Source: Acidobacteria bacterium 13_1_20CM_58_21 (lineage in GTDB: Bacteria > Acidobacteriota > Terriglobia > Acidiferrales > UBA7541). Taken from it: a stretch of 36,633 nt of DNA. The stretch spans positions 1-36,633 of the forward strand of contig MNIJ01000207.1 of NCBI GenBank assembly GCA_001919715.1. The letters are read 5' to 3'. A program made the position numbers and the translations under genes. The notes beneath the pieces are model-generated. The model had not been told where the DNA came from and made no database searches. It saw only the letters and a list, made by a program, of their open reading frames with translations. This document shows, in pieces, positions 1 to 7,481 of this stretch. Within the stretch, counting starts at the first letter, position 1, and each line of letters starts with the position of its first letter.

Positions 1-1
1 C

Positions 2-79
2 GTCAACGAAGATGCTTTTATCGATACGCTCTACAACTCCCTCACCGGCCACAAAGGAGAATTCGTAAAACACAATTGA
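2..79 (+). CDS. C-terminal fragment of an upstream gene (partial)
   Basis: An open frame enters from the left edge and reads 25 residues, ending GEFVKHN before a TGA. It has no start inside the window, so only the extreme C-terminus is visible. The composition looks like coding sequence, but it is too short to assign a family. Bases 80-253, between this stop and the end of the minus-strand dehydrogenase, hold only overlapping short frames with no motif or good ribosome binding site. Confidence 0.4.
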   Translation, partial: VNEDAFIDTLYNSLTGHKGEFVKHN

Positions 80-253
80 GGAAGACGAAGGTACCGGCCG
101 GACTTTTCCGCCTGTATGGCGACTCCGGTGTTTTGCCGGCGGGAGCGAAACTTGTGCGCAGCGGATCCCAAGGAGCTATGGCTGGCAGCAGGCTTTGGTC
201 GCTATTCTTTGGCCCTGGGCGCGACCCACGAGACCGGTTCTCGAACACCGACG

Positions 254-1270
254 CTAGGGTCGAGCGTTGGGCGAGAAGAATGCAATCGGCAAGTCGCGCG
301 AAGTGCGCAAACCGGCCGGAGCGTCAAGAATCACGGGGATAGAATTCACGACCACCGAAGCGGTGGCGATGTCGCCAGGCGAGCCGCCCGGAATCACCAG
401 ACTGATGTTGGGATGCCCACGCAGAGAGATCGTATCCCCTGGCTCCTTCGCTCCGACGTACATCTGCAGCTCGAGGTACACGAGTTCTTTACCGTCTTTC
501 GAGAGGCCGCGCCCGATCTGGCGCACACCCGCTGCCTGCCCCGCTTCCACCGTCAGATATTCGGTCTGCGTGCGCTCGGTAGCGACCATCGGTTCGATGG
601 TTTCGGTAATTTGCTCGACCGCCAAGTTCAAGCTGTCCGCCACCATGGCCACCGACTCCGGCAAGCCGACGTGCTTGATCACACCCGCCATCACTTGCGC
701 GCGAAACTCTCCCACGGTCATCCCCGCGCCGATCTTTTTCTGCAGCGGCAGCCGCCGCTTCGACGCGTCCACCACGCGCAGCGCTTGGGCATGTTCGATG
801 CGCTGTGCAACCGCCGCGAGCGTCACGACCAGCTTGTCCATCACGAAGCCGGGATTCACGCCCGTGCCGACCAGCGCCACACCCCACTCCTTCGCCGCCG
901 CATCCAGCTTGGCCGCGAGTTCCGGATGTGTGCGGAACGGATACGATAATTCTTCGCAAGTCGAAACGATGCAGGACTCCGCTTCCAAGCACATCAGCAA
1001 CTGGTCCATCACTTTTGCGAGTGACGACGACGTCGAATGGATGACCACGTCCGCGGCCTGTTCCAGCACTTCCTTTGCTTCCGCAGAGACTTTCACGCCC
1101 CACGGGGCGTCTGCCGCGCCGACCACTTCGCCGAGGTCGCGCGCAACCTTGGCCGGGTCCATATCAATGGCGCCGATAATTTCTATCGCTTGCTTTTCCC
1201 GCATCAGCCGGGCGATGGATGCTCCGATGGGGCCGACACCATACTGGATGGCGCGAATTTTCTTTTTCAC
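254..1270 (-). CDS. DapB-like / 2,4-diaminopentanoate dehydrogenase-like NAD(P) oxidoreductase
   Basis: The product starts with a Rossmann nucleotide-binding segment (IQYGVGPIGASIARLM) and continues with the dihydrodipicolinate-reductase-like layout also found in 2,4-diaminopentanoate dehydrogenase. A middle segment (VGTGVNPGFVMDKL) and the late segment SLVIPGGSPGDIATAS fit that family. Such enzymes are cytosolic NAD(P)H-dependent dehydrogenases of amino-acid metabolism; the substrate here is not determined. The ORF track begins at 1348, but I choose the GTG at 1270 (VKKKIRAIQYG) because GGAGAG lies five bases upstream and the Rossmann fold follows at once. This gives about 338 residues. The gene is divergent from the carbinolamine dehydratase and has no clear operon partner apart from a possible 43-codon ORF upstream. 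Confidence 0.75.
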   Translation of the reverse strand: MKKKIRAIQYGVGPIGASIARLMREKQAIEIIGAIDMDPAKVARDLGEVVGAADAPWGVKVSAEAKEVLEQAADVVIHSTSSSLAKVMDQLLMCLEAESCIVSTCEELSYPFRTHPELAAKLDAAAKEWGVALVGTGVNPGFVMDKLVVTLAAVAQRIEHAQALRVVDASKRRLPLQKKIGAGMTVGEFRAQVMAGVIKHVGLPESVAMVADSLNLAVEQITETIEPMVATERTQTEYLTVEAGQAAGVRQIGRGLSKDGKELVYLELQMYVGAKEPGDTISLRGHPNISLVIPGGSPGDIATASVVVNSIPVILDAPAGLRTSRDLPIAFFSPNARP

Positions 1271-1305
1271 TTCGCTCTCCGTTGCATGCGCGTACCACGC
1301 GCATT

Positions 1306-1437
1306 TTAGCTGCAAAGGGAACCACGATAATGGAATTCCCGCGCGCATTCAACGAAGAACCGTTCGACCGGCCGGCACACTCCGAAGGTGGTGTTGCGGA
1401 AACCGACGCTGTTGCTGACGCCGGGTTTGGGCGGCAT
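1306..1437 (-). CDS. Possible 43-residue small ORF upstream of the dehydrogenase
   Basis: An ATG at 1437 is preceded by TTAGGAGAAGACATT, a good ribosome binding site at normal spacing. It opens a 43-codon frame ending 35 bases before the GTG start of the DapB-like gene on the same strand. The peptide begins MPPKPGVSNSVGFRNTTFG and has no signal peptide or membrane segment. The segment SNSVGFRNT faintly recalls the C-terminal SNSFGFGGTN motif of ketoacyl synthases, but this is too short to support homology. It could be a leader peptide, a relic or chance. Confidence 0.3.
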   Translation of the reverse strand: MPPKPGVSNSVGFRNTTFGVCRPVERFFVECAREFHYRGSLCS

Positions 1438-1481
1438 AATGTCTTCTCCTAAGAGGCCGAACCCTCGCGGAGGATGACCGC

Positions 1482-1772
1482 ATGCCCGCAAAGAAACTTA
1501 CCGACGCTGAAATCTCCGCGCTGCTGTCCAAGACTAAGGGCTGGAATGTGGTCGATGGCAAGCTGCACCGGGAGTTTGCGTGCAAGGATTTCGTCACCGC
1601 CTTCGGCAACATGACGCGCGTAGCGCTGGTCGCCGAAGCCATGAACCATCATCCCGAATGGTTCAACGTGTGGAACAAGGTGGTCATCGACCTCAATACC
1701 CACAGCGTGCAGGGCATCAGCGACTACGACTTCACGCTGGCGGAAAAAATCAACGAGATCTTCGGCGCGTGA
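1482..1772 (+). CDS. phhB: Pterin-4a-carbinolamine dehydratase
   Basis: This 96-residue protein has the usual family length and the signature EAMNHHPEWFNVWNKV, where the His-His pair and a later Asp form the active site. The enzyme dehydrates 4a-hydroxytetrahydropterin and so regenerates the pterin cofactor of aromatic amino-acid hydroxylases. In many bacteria without such a hydroxylase its role is unclear, and no hydroxylase gene is visible here. The ATG at 1482 follows GGAGG at a proper distance. The next gene starts within four bases of this stop, which suggests co-transcription. Confidence 0.9.
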   Translation: MPAKKLTDAEISALLSKTKGWNVVDGKLHREFACKDFVTAFGNMTRVALVAEAMNHHPEWFNVWNKVVIDLNTHSVQGISDYDFTLAEKINEIFGA

Positions 1773-1775
1773 GGT

Positions 1776-2783
1776 GTGGCCCTCGAAAACGATCTTCCCG
1801 ATAATGAGCCGAGCCGCCGGCCGCAAAAATCCACCCGGAGCTGGATCTTTCTTTTGGCGCGCTGGGCGGCGGCGTCGTTGATCCTCGGTGTGCTTCTTTA
1901 TCTGCTACCGCTGGCACCGCTAAGGAACGCGTTGTCACGCGTACCACTGACGCGATTCATTGCCGTGCTGCTGATTTATCTGCTAGCTCTGACGGGCGGC
2001 ATCACCAAGTGGCATACCGTCGTGAATTCCGCAGGCGCGCAACTCAGTTTGGCCGCCAGTGCGGAGTGCTATACCAGCGGTCTATTCGGCGCGCTTTTTC
2101 TGCCATCGATTATCGGCGGTGACGTTGCACGTCTCGCCGTAGGAATTTCGCACAGTCCGCGTCCGGCCGCGGTGATCACCGGAAATGTGGCGGACCGCTT
2201 TCTCGATGTGGCCGCCGAGCTCACGCTCGTCTCGCTGGGCGTCGCGCTGCTTCCGGGTTTGTTGCCCGTTCCCTGGTCGGCGACGGCCAAGCAGGTGCTC
2301 CTTGCCGGCGTCCTTGGCGCGGCGATTCTTTTCGGCTTTGCCGTGGCATTGCGCCGACCGCTGCTCTACGGCCGCTCCATCCGTTTCCGGCGCCGGCTCG
2401 CGCAACTTAGTCACGCGATCCGCGCCGTTCGGCGCCGTCCCAGGCGGCTGGTTCTGGGCTGGTTGCTGGGCACTTCCGTGCAGGGCAGTTACGTTCTGCT
2501 CACCGCTTTTCTGGGCAGCACTTGTGGACTCAGTCTCCCGCTGCGGGTGTGGCTCTTGGCGTGGCCACTTGCCAAAATCGCCGCGGTCCTGCCGATTACG
2601 CAAGGCGGCATTGGGGTCCGCGAGGCGGCGCTGGTAGTGCTGCTCGCGCCGTTTGGCGCGCCGGCGTCAGAGGTTCTGGCAACCGGTATCGTTTGGGAGG
2701 GCGTGATCATCTCTGGGGGGCTTCTTGCGGGACTAACAGCGTTTCTCTTGCGCCGCTGGCCGTCCGATCCGCGATGCCCTTAA
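1776..2783 (+). CDS. Flippase-like / lysylphosphatidylglycerol synthase transmembrane-region (UPF0104) protein
   Basis: This is a 335-residue polytopic membrane protein. A short basic, polar N-terminus is followed by about eight hydrophobic segments, for example AASLILGVLLYLLPLAPL near residue 33. The central FLPSIIGGDVARL and late PITQGGIGVREAALV motifs are typical of the LPG_synthase_TM / UPF0104 family. Members are proposed lipid or polyprenol-sugar flippases, or the membrane half of MprF; the soluble aminoacyl-transfer domain of MprF is absent, so lysinylation is unlikely. The start is a GTG placed four bases after the phhB stop, with GAGG immediately upstream. That spacing is poor, so translation may be coupled to phhB. 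Confidence 0.72.
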   Translation: MALENDLPDNEPSRRPQKSTRSWIFLLARWAAASLILGVLLYLLPLAPLRNALSRVPLTRFIAVLLIYLLALTGGITKWHTVVNSAGAQLSLAASAECYTSGLFGALFLPSIIGGDVARLAVGISHSPRPAAVITGNVADRFLDVAAELTLVSLGVALLPGLLPVPWSATAKQVLLAGVLGAAILFGFAVALRRPLLYGRSIRFRRRLAQLSHAIRAVRRRPRRLVLGWLLGTSVQGSYVLLTAFLGSTCGLSLPLRVWLLAWPLAKIAAVLPITQGGIGVREAALVVLLAPFGAPASEVLATGIVWEGVIISGGLLAGLTAFLLRRWPSDPRCP

Positions 2784-2860
2784 GCAGTTCGGTAACACCC
2801 ATCAGAGCACTGTTCTAACGGCCGGGCTACGTCCGGTCTCGACATTTCGTTTTTTTACCG

Positions 2861-2889
2861 TTGACACCTGCGTTTCGCGATGCTACAAA
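2861..2889 (+). promoter_or_regulatory. Sigma-70-type promoter TTGACA-N17-TACAAA
   Basis: A perfect -35 hexamer (TTGACA, 2861-2866) is followed by exactly 17 bases and TACAAA (2884-2889), a four-of-six match to TATAAT. Transcription would begin near 2896, where no ORF starts, and an intrinsic terminator follows about 170 bases later. This places the promoter in front of a probable non-coding RNA. Confidence 0.7.
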
Positions 2890-2895
2890 CCGCAG

Positions 2896-3068
2896 AAAGA
2901 CAAGCTCTTTGGTGGTGAGTCTCCTAACGAATTGCCAAGTGCAGTGCGCGAGTGAGGCCGCGGACCTGCCTGGCAGGGCAGGCCTGCTGAGCCGCCAAGA
3001 GTAATGTCATGCAACACCCCACCACCCCGGGAGGTGAGAACGAACCTGTTTTCACCTCCTTTTTATTT
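2896..3068 (+). ncRNA. Candidate stand-alone structured small RNA (about 170 nt)
   Basis: The segment between the promoter and the intrinsic terminator has no credible ORF but several helices. GCTCTT(T)GGTGG (2904-2915) can pair with CCGCCAAGAGT (2992-3002). The same GGTGGTG can instead pair with CACCACC just before the terminator. CCTGCC and GGCAGG form a hairpin in the middle. The layout suits a 6S-like or lineage-specific RNA. It could also be a switching leader for the ABC gene, but the terminator ends about 160 bases before that gene. I cannot name a family. Confidence 0.5.
3030..3068 (+). terminator. Intrinsic terminator, 12-bp stem and T-tract
   Basis: GGAGGTGAGAAC pairs with GTTTTCACCTCC across a six-base loop, with one G-U pair, and TTTTTATTT follows directly. 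It is a textbook rho-independent terminator closing the small-RNA unit. Confidence 0.85.
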
Positions 3069-3229
3069 CTAGGACCGGCCGTTGTTTCAAAATGAGACAT
3101 GACCATCCCCTCCCTGCCCCTCATGCCCACATGCCTCGTCACCGGCTCGCTGATTTGCCTGCCGTGGCTTGCTAACGGAGCTCAGATAGGCCGTTCATCG
3201 CCCGGTCCAATCGCGAACCGACCAATGCC

Positions 3230-4030
3230 ATGGAGCCCAGAATGAACGCCATCCCCGCGTCCCTGCTCTCCCTGGCGCATGTCACGGTCATGCGTGGTGA
3301 CCGCGTGGCCCTCCATGACATCAACCTGGAGATCGCTTCGGGTGAGCACGTTTGCATATTGGGACCGAATGGCGGCGGCAAATCGACCTTGATCAAGACC
3401 ATAACGCGGGAATGCTATCCACTCGTGCGGGAAGGGTCCTGTATTTCCATACTGGGGCGCGCGCGATGGGATATTTTCGAACTGCGCTCCCTGCTAGGAA
3501 TCGTATCGCCTGACCTGCTGGCTTGCTGTACCACGGATGCCACCGGCCGTGATGTGGTGCTCTCCGGCTTTTTCAGCAGCACGCGCATTTTTCCACACCA
3601 CCATCCCGATCCAAAACATCTTCGACTGGCTACGGAAACGTTGGCGCGGCTGGGCATTGCGCATCTCGCCGATCGCGCCGTCGCGGAGATGTCCTCCGGC
3701 GAAGCCAAGCGCACGCTGATTGCACGCGCGCTGGTCCATAAGCCAGCAACACTGCTCTTGGACGAGCCCAGCAGTGCGCTGGACATCGGCGCGCAGCTCC
3801 AGCTTCGAGAGACAATGCGCGAGCTTGCGAAATCGGGGCTCGGGATTCTGCTGGTGACGCATCACGTTTCAGAAATTATTCCGGAGATCGAACGCATGAT
3901 TCTTCTGCGCGAGGGTCGCATTCTGGCCGACGGGCCTAAGTCCGCGCTGATCACCGAGGAGCAGCTTTCCAACTTGTTCGGGGTTGCCGTACGGCTCGGC
4001 CAGAACGACGGCTATTTCCATCTCTATTGA
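3230..4030 (+). CDS. ABC transporter ATP-binding protein, ModF/YlmA-like
   Basis: This 266-residue protein is a single nucleotide-binding domain with Walker A GPNGGGKST, signature MSSGEAKRT, Walker B LLLDEP followed by SSALD, and switch histidine VTHH. At the Q-loop position it reads IVSPDL, and the following segment VVLSGFFSSTRIF resembles ModF/YlmA-type ATPases, where the glutamine is replaced. No permease or binding protein is adjacent, so it is an orphan ATPase. It may work with a distant permease, or be a non-transport ABC protein. Starts at 3230 or 3242 are both possible. It ends eight bases before the stop of the convergent M20 gene. Confidence 0.82.
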   Translation: MEPRMNAIPASLLSLAHVTVMRGDRVALHDINLEIASGEHVCILGPNGGGKSTLIKTITRECYPLVREGSCISILGRARWDIFELRSLLGIVSPDLLACCTTDATGRDVVLSGFFSSTRIFPHHHPDPKHLRLATETLARLGIAHLADRAVAEMSSGEAKRTLIARALVHKPATLLLDEPSSALDIGAQLQLRETMRELAKSGLGILLVTHHVSEIIPEIERMILLREGRILADGPKSALITEEQLSNLFGVAVRLGQNDGYFHLY

Positions 4031-4038
4031 GGAAGCGG

Positions 4039-5640
4039 CTAGCCCGCTTGCGCCAGTCCGTACAGCAGCTCGACGTAGGAGCGCACGGCTCCGTCCAGGC
4101 CGTGGACCTTGGGATCTTTCGACTCGATGAGGTAGTACTCGTCGGGAGCGTGCGCGCCACTTCCGTGGCCAAGGCCAAAGGGGCCGGCGGCTAGGTGGAG
4201 CGGCTCGCCGGTGAATACGTAGCCGGGCCACGAGCCCGCGCTGCGTGGAAGAATGACCGGATCGATCCCGCCCTTGCGGTACACTTCGGTTTCGACGCGG
4301 ATGAGCGCGGCGTCGGCAGGCGTGCTATTGGGATCGTAGCCGCCGGTCATGCGGACTTCGATGTCGCCGAAATCCCTTTTCGCAAGATGGGCCTTGAGCG
4401 CGGCAAGCGCCTCGGCCGCGGTCATGTCCGGAACCAGGCGCAGGTCGAGCTTCGCGACCGCTTTTCCCGGAAGAATGGTTTTTCCGCCAGGGCCGGTGTA
4501 GCCGCCGACCAGGCCTTCGATGTTTGCCGTAGGCCGCGACATGAGGAGTTCCAGCGCTTCGCGCCAGCTCACGTCGTGAACCCAGTGCTCCACGCCAAGG
4601 AGTTTTTTCGCCTCCGGCTCGCTCAAGCGTCGCGCCGCTTCGGCGATCATTTTCTTCTCAGCTTCCGACATCGGGCGGGCTTTATCGGCAAAGCCTTCGA
4701 TGGCCGGATCGTTCCCGTCGGGCGAGACAAGTGTGGCGAGTGCTTCGACGAGGTGCCACGCGGGGCTGTCGAGGCGTGCTTTGTTGCTGGAATGCACGTC
4801 CTTGCGCGGGCCGCGGCCCCAGCGTTCCCCGCTGGAAATCAGTTCACACTCGATGACCCCCTTCGCCCCCAGCGTCATGGTGACTTCGCCATCCAGCCCC
4901 TGCGAGGCGCTGGGCATGAAAATTCCAAGGCAGTTCTTCAGGGCTGCCAGCACCTCCGGCCGGCGCACAATTTGCGGAAAGTGCGGTGAACCGATTTCCT
5001 CTTCACCTTCGGCCACGAACACCAAGTTCACGGGGAGCTTTTTGCCCGCGCCGCGAATGGCGTGCAGCGCGGCGAGGAACGCCCCTTCCGGACCCTTCTG
5101 GTTTACCGCGCCGCGGCCCATTACCACCTTGCCGAGCCCAGGTTTATCAACGAGAGCGGCTTCGAACGGAGGCGAAGACCACTCGGCGGGATCTGCCTGC
5201 TTCACGTCGTACATGTAGTAAAGACCGAGCGTGCGCGGAGCACCGGCGTCCAGCGTGGCGAAGATGCCGGGCTGGCCGTCGGTGGAGACTCTCGCCGCTT
5301 GCTGGAACCCTGCTTCGCGCAGCATACGCATGGTCAGCTCGCAGCCTTCGTTCATGCCGCGGTTTTCTGCGGCGATGGATGGTTGGCGAATCCAATCCTG
5401 CAGCCGCTTGACGGATTCGTCGTGGCGCCTTTCTATTTCCGCGCCGATCACGTCAAGATCGTTGGCGCTGTCGGCCCAGGCGGGCCAAGTGAGGGTGGTT
5501 GCGCCGGCTACCGCGGTGGCCGTGGCACCCTGGAGGAAGGTGCGTCGGTCGCAGGGCGAGAGGAGGGGCGAAGACTTCGAATGGTCTTGCTCGCGCTGGT
5601 CCTCGAGATGGTTAGGACCGGGGATTGAAGGATTTGGCAT
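4039..5640 (-). CDS. Tat-exported M20-family metallopeptidase-like protein
   Basis: This 533-residue protein has a twin-arginine signal (CDRRTFLQGATATAVAGA, residues 30-47) and then an M20 fold of the dipeptidase/carnosinase type. The glutamate segment VAEGEEEIGS and the C-terminal GAHAPDEYYLIES are conserved. The segment usually reading GHYDVQP is YYMYDVKQ, so the metal-binding His is Met (about residue 143). The bridging Asp of the usual GRGASDDKG is Asn in GRGAVNQKG. Family members hydrolyse di- or oligopeptides or N-acyl amino acids, here in the periplasm. The substitutions mean activity is uncertain. The ATG at 5640 has GGAGG close upstream. Confidence 0.8.
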   Translation of the reverse strand: MPNPSIPGPNHLEDQREQDHSKSSPLLSPCDRRTFLQGATATAVAGATTLTWPAWADSANDLDVIGAEIERRHDESVKRLQDWIRQPSIAAENRGMNEGCELTMRMLREAGFQQAARVSTDGQPGIFATLDAGAPRTLGLYYMYDVKQADPAEWSSPPFEAALVDKPGLGKVVMGRGAVNQKGPEGAFLAALHAIRGAGKKLPVNLVFVAEGEEEIGSPHFPQIVRRPEVLAALKNCLGIFMPSASQGLDGEVTMTLGAKGVIECELISSGERWGRGPRKDVHSSNKARLDSPAWHLVEALATLVSPDGNDPAIEGFADKARPMSEAEKKMIAEAARRLSEPEAKKLLGVEHWVHDVSWREALELLMSRPTANIEGLVGGYTGPGGKTILPGKAVAKLDLRLVPDMTAAEALAALKAHLAKRDFGDIEVRMTGGYDPNSTPADAALIRVETEVYRKGGIDPVILPRSAGSWPGYVFTGEPLHLAAGPFGLGHGSGAHAPDEYYLIESKDPKVHGLDGAVRSYVELLYGLAQAG

Positions 5641-5728
5641 GACCGCCTCCGCAAAAGAGTTTTCTGCCGCGCTAGAGACCGGGGAAATGCGGTCCCTTCT
5701 TCAACGCGGGAGAGTATACCTTGCAGGT

Positions 5729-6826
5729 TTAATCCGCAACGGCGGACGCTGTCGGCTGTCGTTCTAGCTGCGGTCGGCGATAGTGAATTTCGAATCCGTT
5801 CCGATGGACGAAGCGCGCGATGGTGCCGTGGGGCCCGACCGCCCAGCCAGTCCGGCTGTCCACGAAAGCCACGGCATTGAGGTCCAACGGATCGGTGTGT
5901 TTCCAATGGGCCGCGAAATCCTGACTGAGGTCCTCGCCATTGGGCCCGACGGCAGCCAAGAATGACTCTTTGACGCGGGCCACAGCGGAGCGGTAGCCGC
6001 CGGGTTGCTCGGCGGAGAGTTGCCAGCTATGCCCTCCGTCGCGGGAAAACGCGGCGATACCGGACGCGCGCTGGGGGTCCTGATAGTCACCCCCGACAAC
6101 AACGACTTGCTGCTCATTCCCACGAGTGATGGAGAAGATTCCGGAGGAGGCGTTGTTGTGGGCGATGGGCGTTTCCGCGACGGTCCAGGTGCGCCCCGAG
6201 TCGGGAGAGCGGAAAACACGGGCCGCCGGGCCGCCAGTGCCGAAAAAAATCTCTTCGCCGGAAAGCGCCAGGCAAGTGTTACTGGCGGCGAACGCGCCTT
6301 CTCTGGGCAGGGCGGCAGGCATGTTGCCGCTGGGGAGCGGATTCCAATGTTCGCTGTCCGTGGTCCGCAGCAGGAGAAATTTGCCATCGATAGGATCGCT
6401 GAGCGCGAAGCAGTGCGTTTCAGAGAGGCAGGCGATGGAGTCCAGAAAGAACTCCTTGCGTTTGTTTGTGTATTGTAGGTCCCAGGTTTCGCCGCCGTCC
6501 GTCGTTTTGTAGATGCGCGACCGTTCGCCTTCGCCGCTGGACATGACGTAGGCGGTGGTGGCGTTGAAGGCCACAATGCCGCGAAAGTCCAGCGCGTCTC
6601 CGCCTGCCATGTGCAGGCGCTTCCAAGTCTCGCCTTCGTCGGCGGATTCGAGAATCACGCCGTTCGAGCCCGAAGCCCACACCACCCACGGGGAAGCACC
6701 TTTGGCATTCGACGCCCGGGCCACACTCACGCTGCGCAGATTCGTGTCTATCCCACTGGTTTCGACCTTCCACCACTGAGCTTCGAGAGGCGCGCTCAAT
6801 AGCCACAAGAGAAGAAGGAGGCGCAT
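5729..6826 (-). CDS. Exported Asp-box (BNR) beta-propeller protein, Ycf48/sialidase-like
   Basis: Repeated Asp-box motifs are visible: SADEGETWKRL, TTDGGETWDLQ, SPDSGRTWTV and SRDGGHSWQL. They are spaced as in a seven-bladed propeller of the photosystem-assembly-protein/BNR type. The N-terminus MRLLLLLWLLSAPLEAQW is a signal peptide, so the protein is exported. I place the start at the ATG at 6826. The longer start at 6895 has a GGAG upstream but would bury the signal peptide behind about 20 residues. These proteins are often annotated as glycosyl hydrolases or oxidoreductases without biochemical support; no catalytic residue can be claimed. It is divergent from the next locus. Confidence 0.75.
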   Translation of the reverse strand: MRLLLLLWLLSAPLEAQWWKVETSGIDTNLRSVSVARASNAKGASPWVVWASGSNGVILESADEGETWKRLHMAGGDALDFRGIVAFNATTAYVMSSGEGERSRIYKTTDGGETWDLQYTNKRKEFFLDSIACLSETHCFALSDPIDGKFLLLRTTDSEHWNPLPSGNMPAALPREGAFAASNTCLALSGEEIFFGTGGPAARVFRSPDSGRTWTVAETPIAHNNASSGIFSITRGNEQQVVVVGGDYQDPQRASGIAAFSRDGGHSWQLSAEQPGGYRSAVARVKESFLAAVGPNGEDLSQDFAAHWKHTDPLDLNAVAFVDSRTGWAVGPHGTIARFVHRNGFEIHYRRPQLERQPTASAVAD

Positions 6827-6976
6827 AGCGCGCATTTTAGCAGGGCCTGGCCTTTCCTCCCCAAGAAAGCTTGGGCCATCTCCAAGGTCGGGCATTCCCG
6901 GAGCTCCATACTTAACATTTGTTTCTTGGACTCGGCTGGCTTAGACTTCCGCGGGATTCCTGCTGGGGAGGAACTC

Positions 6977-7434
6977 ATGCCGACTGCCAGAAGAGCTTTT
7001 CTGGGTGCCGCTAGAGCAACCGCCGCGCTGGGGGCTGCTGGCGGTGCGAGTCAACCCATATTTGTCCATGCTCTTCGAGCAGGTGAAAATTCCCATCCAT
7101 CTCGATCACCTTCCGTTTGCGACCGGCGTGCCAATCAGCCACGAATTGCTGCACACCATGGAAAAATATGCGATCCTCGCGGAAGGCCACAACTTCACCA
7201 AACAGATCGCAGCTGTGTTTGCCGCCCAGCGCGGAGGAAGGGACATTCGTGAGCCGATCATCAAGCTGGAACCCGCCACGAAGCTCCTCTGTGACGGTGG
7301 CGTCGATGAATACGGCCCGATGAAATACGCGCTCCGCTGGCCAATGGGGACGCGGCAATTTTATCAACGGGCTCCGAACTCCGACGTGACGAAGGAGCAA
7401 GAATCAACCAGGCGCTCGAACAAATCAAGCAGAA
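6977..7434 (+). pseudogene. Frameshifted Tat-signal protein remnant upstream of the PQQ dehydrogenase
   Basis: An ATG at 6977 with GGGGAGGA upstream begins a Tat-like signal, MPTARRAFLGAARATAALG, but this frame soon turns into arginine- and proline-rich nonsense. A protein-like sequence continues in a second frame (IPIHLDHLPFATGVPISHEL through LRWPMGTRQFYQRAP). A third frame supplies a plausible C-terminus, ARINQALEQIKQKE, before TAA at about 7434. Two frameshifts, possibly with an internal deletion, explain this. I do not recognise the family. The second frame happens to stay open into the PQQ gene, which is why the ORF track shows an 826-residue product. Confidence 0.55.
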
Positions 7435-7481
7435 GGAGTAAGCGCATAGAAACGGGCCGGAAATTCAGCGGAGGAACGAAG

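Noticed and set aside
2941-3000. Signal recognition particle RNA or tmRNA in the first non-coding unit
   Set aside because: The conserved SRP tetraloop segment (GGTCAGGTCCGGAAGGAAGCAG) and the tmRNA tRNA-like ends are absent.
7005-7481. N-terminal 159-residue extension of the PQQ dehydrogenase in the ORF track
   Set aside because: A signal peptide with a good ribosome binding site starts at 7482; the extension is a frameshifted remnant read through by chance.
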